A DNA stretch of 64,000 bases, from the NCBI RefSeq assembly GCF_018449575.1, contig NZ_JAAVUT010000001.1, forward strand, positions 655,988-719,987, given 5' to 3'. This document shows positions 61,593 through 64,000 of this stretch, in pieces. The position numbers and the translations under genes are program-made. Under the pieces are notes generated by a model. It saw nothing but the letters and a program-made list of their open reading frames with translations, ran no database searches and was not told the DNA's origin. Source of the DNA: Sodalis sp. dw_96. GTDB taxonomy: Bacteria > Pseudomonadota > Gammaproteobacteria > Enterobacterales > Enterobacteriaceae. The stretch's first letter is position 1. Every line of letters starts with the position of its first letter.

Positions 61593-62360
61593 TCAGATAG
61601 CTATGCCATCAAAATAGTAATAATTTTGATAAAGCCTGTAAAGAGCTGTAATTTCAGAGTCCGCTAGTACACGGTTAAACACGAGCACGGCTCTGATAAA
61701 GCAAGTAACCGTTGTTGTCGCGCCTACAGACGCACCGATTAAGATTTCGCTGGAGGGCATAGCGTAAGCGGCAGCAGTGCCTGTCTGCGCAGCTTCTCCG
61801 CCCGTTCTTGGAACATCAATCGTTGCCTGGATAACATTGGAGCCATTATTGTTGGCAGTTCTGCCTACGAGGAATTCGGCCTGTCCCGTTGGAGTCGAGG
61901 GGGTTATATTTCCACCGGTACTTGTACCAGCAGAACTGTTCCACCGACAGGTCGCAATGGTCGCTGCACTCCATAAAAGTGAACGCGATTGCTGAGGGGC
62001 GGCAGTTTGCAGGCGGCCAACAAGGTTGAATATGCCACCGGGATTCATGGCAATGGCAACAAAGGTGAGGTCAACGCCATTGTAGGCCGAGATATTTAAG
62101 CCTGTATCTATATAGGCAGTCTCACTAAATGTAGCGCCCTGAGTTCCCAAGGCTGGAGCGCCAACAACAGTCATTGGCGTAGCACTAACCCGATTTCTCG
62201 TTAAGGATGTTGGTGTTGCTGAATCAAAATCGGCTTGTAAAATACAGTTGGCAAATAAAGATGAAACTTTGGTGATATCAGACGGGTAATGAAGATTTAT
62301 ATCGGTAAGATAATTACCCGCCGTAAACACTGCATCGGTATGAATGTCAATCTTAGCCAT
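61593..62360 (-). CDS. Putative tail-associated / LamG-like protein
   Basis: 255 aa. No named family is certain. Beta-rich, Ala/Thr/Gly-rich sequence with TFSETAYIDTGLNIS, DLTFVAIAMNP, ILIGAS and FIRAVLVFNRVLADSEITALYRLYQNYY. This last block is typical of the final strand of LamG/concanavalin-like domains in phage and surface proteins. It starts 10 bases after the upstream gene's stop, so the two are one operon. No signal peptide. Confidence 0.65.
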   Translation of the reverse strand: MAKIDIHTDAVFTAGNYLTDINLHYPSDITKVSSLFANCILQADFDSATPTSLTRNRVSATPMTVVGAPALGTQGATFSETAYIDTGLNISAYNGVDLTFVAIAMNPGGIFNLVGRLQTAAPQQSRSLLWSAATIATCRWNSSAGTSTGGNITPSTPTGQAEFLVGRTANNNGSNVIQATIDVPRTGGEAAQTGTAAAYAMPSSEILIGASVGATTTVTCFIRAVLVFNRVLADSEITALYRLYQNYYYFDGIAI

Positions 62361-62370
62361 TTTATTGCCC

Positions 62371-63993
62371 TTAGAATGTGTGAATAAAAACGATTAAGTC
62401 GTTATATAAGTTTTCGCCGCTGATGGGTGACACGTCCGGGCATGAATCCCTTATGCAACCACGGGACCCTGTCTGCGGGCCTGGTGCGGCCGCTCTTGAG
62501 CCATAATATGCATAAGAAACGTCTGTTGCCGTTCCTGACTTGGTTATTACAATGCTTGAACCTGAGATTGCAACGGCGCTTATTGTGGAACCGGTTGCTG
62601 AAAAGCCATAGTTACCAGGGTCAACAACTCTGCCTGCATCTATAACAATTGGGGAAACACCACCTAACAGAGGAATGGTTATTGTAGAATCGGTCTGGAC
62701 GATATTGGTCTCGTCGGGACGCAGCGTTAATATTGTTCCGTCGTTTAACCATGCAGCTTTAACGCTTCCGCCAACCTCGCCATCTGTTCGGTATGATTTA
62801 GACTTAAGATGGTTAGCATCAATATAGTTACGGGCATATTGCGTTGATGACATGATGAAATTAGCATTATCGCGACAAACTTCGTATTGAGCTTGAGCAA
62901 TGGTTACGGCGATGGTTGCCCCTGTTGCACCCGCCTGCGCCGCCGCGTTTGAAAATTGCTGAACAAAGCACATCAATGAAAAAGTTGAGTCGCTCATCAA
63001 TGTTTGAAGATATGATTCGTAATCTGTCCTTAATTTCTGCATCTCAAGCTTATAGGTAGCAATGCTCGTTCCTGCGGACGCATCTTGGTTGCCGTGAATA
63101 AGAGTCATGATAGGTTGATATTTCATGCCTAACGACTTGGCTATCTCATAACCTCTTTGTAATGTTAAGCACGTATCGGTGAATGTTAAAGTTCCGTATG
63201 ATATATTTGCTAATAAAAATCCAGATGCGCCTGTTGCGGAAGCCAGTACGGTATTGCCTGTTTTCTCATATAATTTTGCTGATGCGCCAGAGCATTCTGA
63301 TTCCCCGCTAGGGTCAACTCCAATGTTTTCAGCTATTGGAACCAAATAAAGCATATCATCGGGAGATAGGCTTATAGATGATGATGCTTGGTCATATTTT
63401 GGACCGCCATTAAATGAGAACGCATCATACGGGTACTGCGCTGATAATGTAATTGGGGCTTGAGCGATTGTGGTGCCGGCCACGGATAGAGATTGACCGG
63501 TTGTAAAATCGTGTATCAGTATCCCTTTATTATCATCCATTCTATTATGCGCATCTCCAGACATTCTCGCGGCGACAAATGAGCTTCCTTTTTGTTGCGA
63601 TGCAAATCTGATATAAAATGTTCCATCCCCATTTTCTATTACAACCGGATTTAGATTAGCAAAAGAATCATTGGTTAATTGAGTGATAGCACTCCCATTC
63701 TGAATAAGATATATGTTATTGCTATTTTCATAAACTAATGGGTTTGTGCCAGTTGGAGTCGTAATATCAGAAGTTGCGGTCGTTAATATTTCGCCATTAT
63801 CATACAGCACATAATTTGCATTACCGTTTTTGTCCGCCTCAATATAATTTATACCATCTAATGTAGAGTCATTATTAAAGTAGGTATATACGTTCCCAAT
63901 TTGGTATGAACCATCATCAAAAAAAGTAGCAACCGACGAATTGTCGGCATTTTTAACGAAACTCAGATAATTTGTACCTCCAACTATTTTCAT
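62371..63993 (-). CDS. SGNH-esterase-like tail/surface protein (may extend past window)
   Basis: At least 540 aa. The first ~150 residues are short beta-type repeats (DNGEILTTATSDITTPTG). From about residue 165 an SGNH hydrolase pattern appears: TTGQSLS (nucleophile Ser), GES, a Gly/Asn block in IHGNQD and DANHL (Asp-x-x-His) near residue 395, as in sialate O-acetylesterase-like enzymes. The C-terminus is a beta-rich tail. Phage receptor-binding proteins use such esterases to trim O-antigen or capsule. Only 7 bases precede the ATG and no stop is seen, so the true start may lie outside. Confidence 0.65.
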   Translation of the reverse strand: MKIVGGTNYLSFVKNADNSSVATFFDDGSYQIGNVYTYFNNDSTLDGINYIEADKNGNANYVLYDNGEILTTATSDITTPTGTNPLVYENSNNIYLIQNGSAITQLTNDSFANLNPVVIENGDGTFYIRFASQQKGSSFVAARMSGDAHNRMDDNKGILIHDFTTGQSLSVAGTTIAQAPITLSAQYPYDAFSFNGGPKYDQASSSISLSPDDMLYLVPIAENIGVDPSGESECSGASAKLYEKTGNTVLASATGASGFLLANISYGTLTFTDTCLTLQRGYEIAKSLGMKYQPIMTLIHGNQDASAGTSIATYKLEMQKLRTDYESYLQTLMSDSTFSLMCFVQQFSNAAAQAGATGATIAVTIAQAQYEVCRDNANFIMSSTQYARNYIDANHLKSKSYRTDGEVGGSVKAAWLNDGTILTLRPDETNIVQTDSTITIPLLGGVSPIVIDAGRVVDPGNYGFSATGSTISAVAISGSSIVITKSGTATDVSYAYYGSRAAAPGPQTGSRGCIRDSCPDVSPISGENLYNDLIVFIHTF

Positions 63994-64000
63994 GGAGTTG

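Overview
The window is a chromosomal segment of a member of the Enterobacterales. From 1 to about 53.4 kb the gene order is the E. coli order of the purR to thrS region: purR, cfa, ribE (opposite strand), mdtK, two tRNA-Val, pykF, lpp, ldtE, sufE-S-D-C-B-A, an MFS gene, menI, ydiJ, ydiK, rprA, ppsA, ppsR, aroH, selO, nlpC, btuD-E-C, ihfA, pheT-pheS-pheM, rplT, rpmI, infC, thrS. The proteins read as close homologues of E. coli proteins but are not identical. ERIC elements and palindromic repeats are present. A Sodalis/Pectobacteriaceae-like host is my guess from gene content and divergence; it is an inference and not proven by the window.

Region by region: 1-7.8 kb holds lipid modification (cfa), riboflavin synthesis, drug efflux, tRNA-Val, glycolysis (pykF with a Cra operator) and Braun lipoprotein. 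7.8-16.4 kb holds the L,D-transpeptidase ldtE, flanked by two unusual tandem-repeat arrays, and the complete suf Fe-S assembly operon. 16.4-27.8 kb holds an MFS transporter, menI/ydiJ, ydiK, the sRNA gene rprA with an Rcs-type box, the divergent ppsA/ppsR pair and aroH. 28.0-39.8 kb is an A+T-rich insertion between aroH and selO. It carries two tandem, paralogous genes of about 1,950-1,970 codons that look like very large toxins or effectors. 39.8-44.5 kb holds selO, nlpC and the vitamin B12 ABC genes. 44.7-46.0 kb holds a secreted, highly repetitive W- and G/Q-rich protein. 46.2-53.5 kb is the classical ihfA-pheTS-rplT-rpmI-infC-thrS translation cluster. Its conserved control elements are visible: the pheM leader and attenuator, the AUU start of infC and the thrS operator hairpin.

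From about 53.5 kb to the end the sequence is accessory, probably a degraded prophage or genomic island. It holds an SRAP/HMCES-type gene broken by an in-frame amber codon, an orphan polymorphic toxin with a CdiA-CT-like nuclease end and its likely immunity gene, an umuDC operon with a LexA box whose umuC is cut to half length, a small secreted Cys-rich protein, an Nlp/Ner-like regulator, a PAS-LuxR regulator with an operator-like dyad over its ribosome binding site, and three genes at the right edge. The largest of those three contains an SGNH-esterase-like domain typical of phage tail or surface-recognition proteins.

The best candidates for undescribed biology are the twin giant proteins, the orphan toxin/immunity module with its damaged DNA-repair neighbours, the four-copy 107-bp hairpin repeat after sufE, and the 39-bp in-frame repeat array at the end of ldtE.
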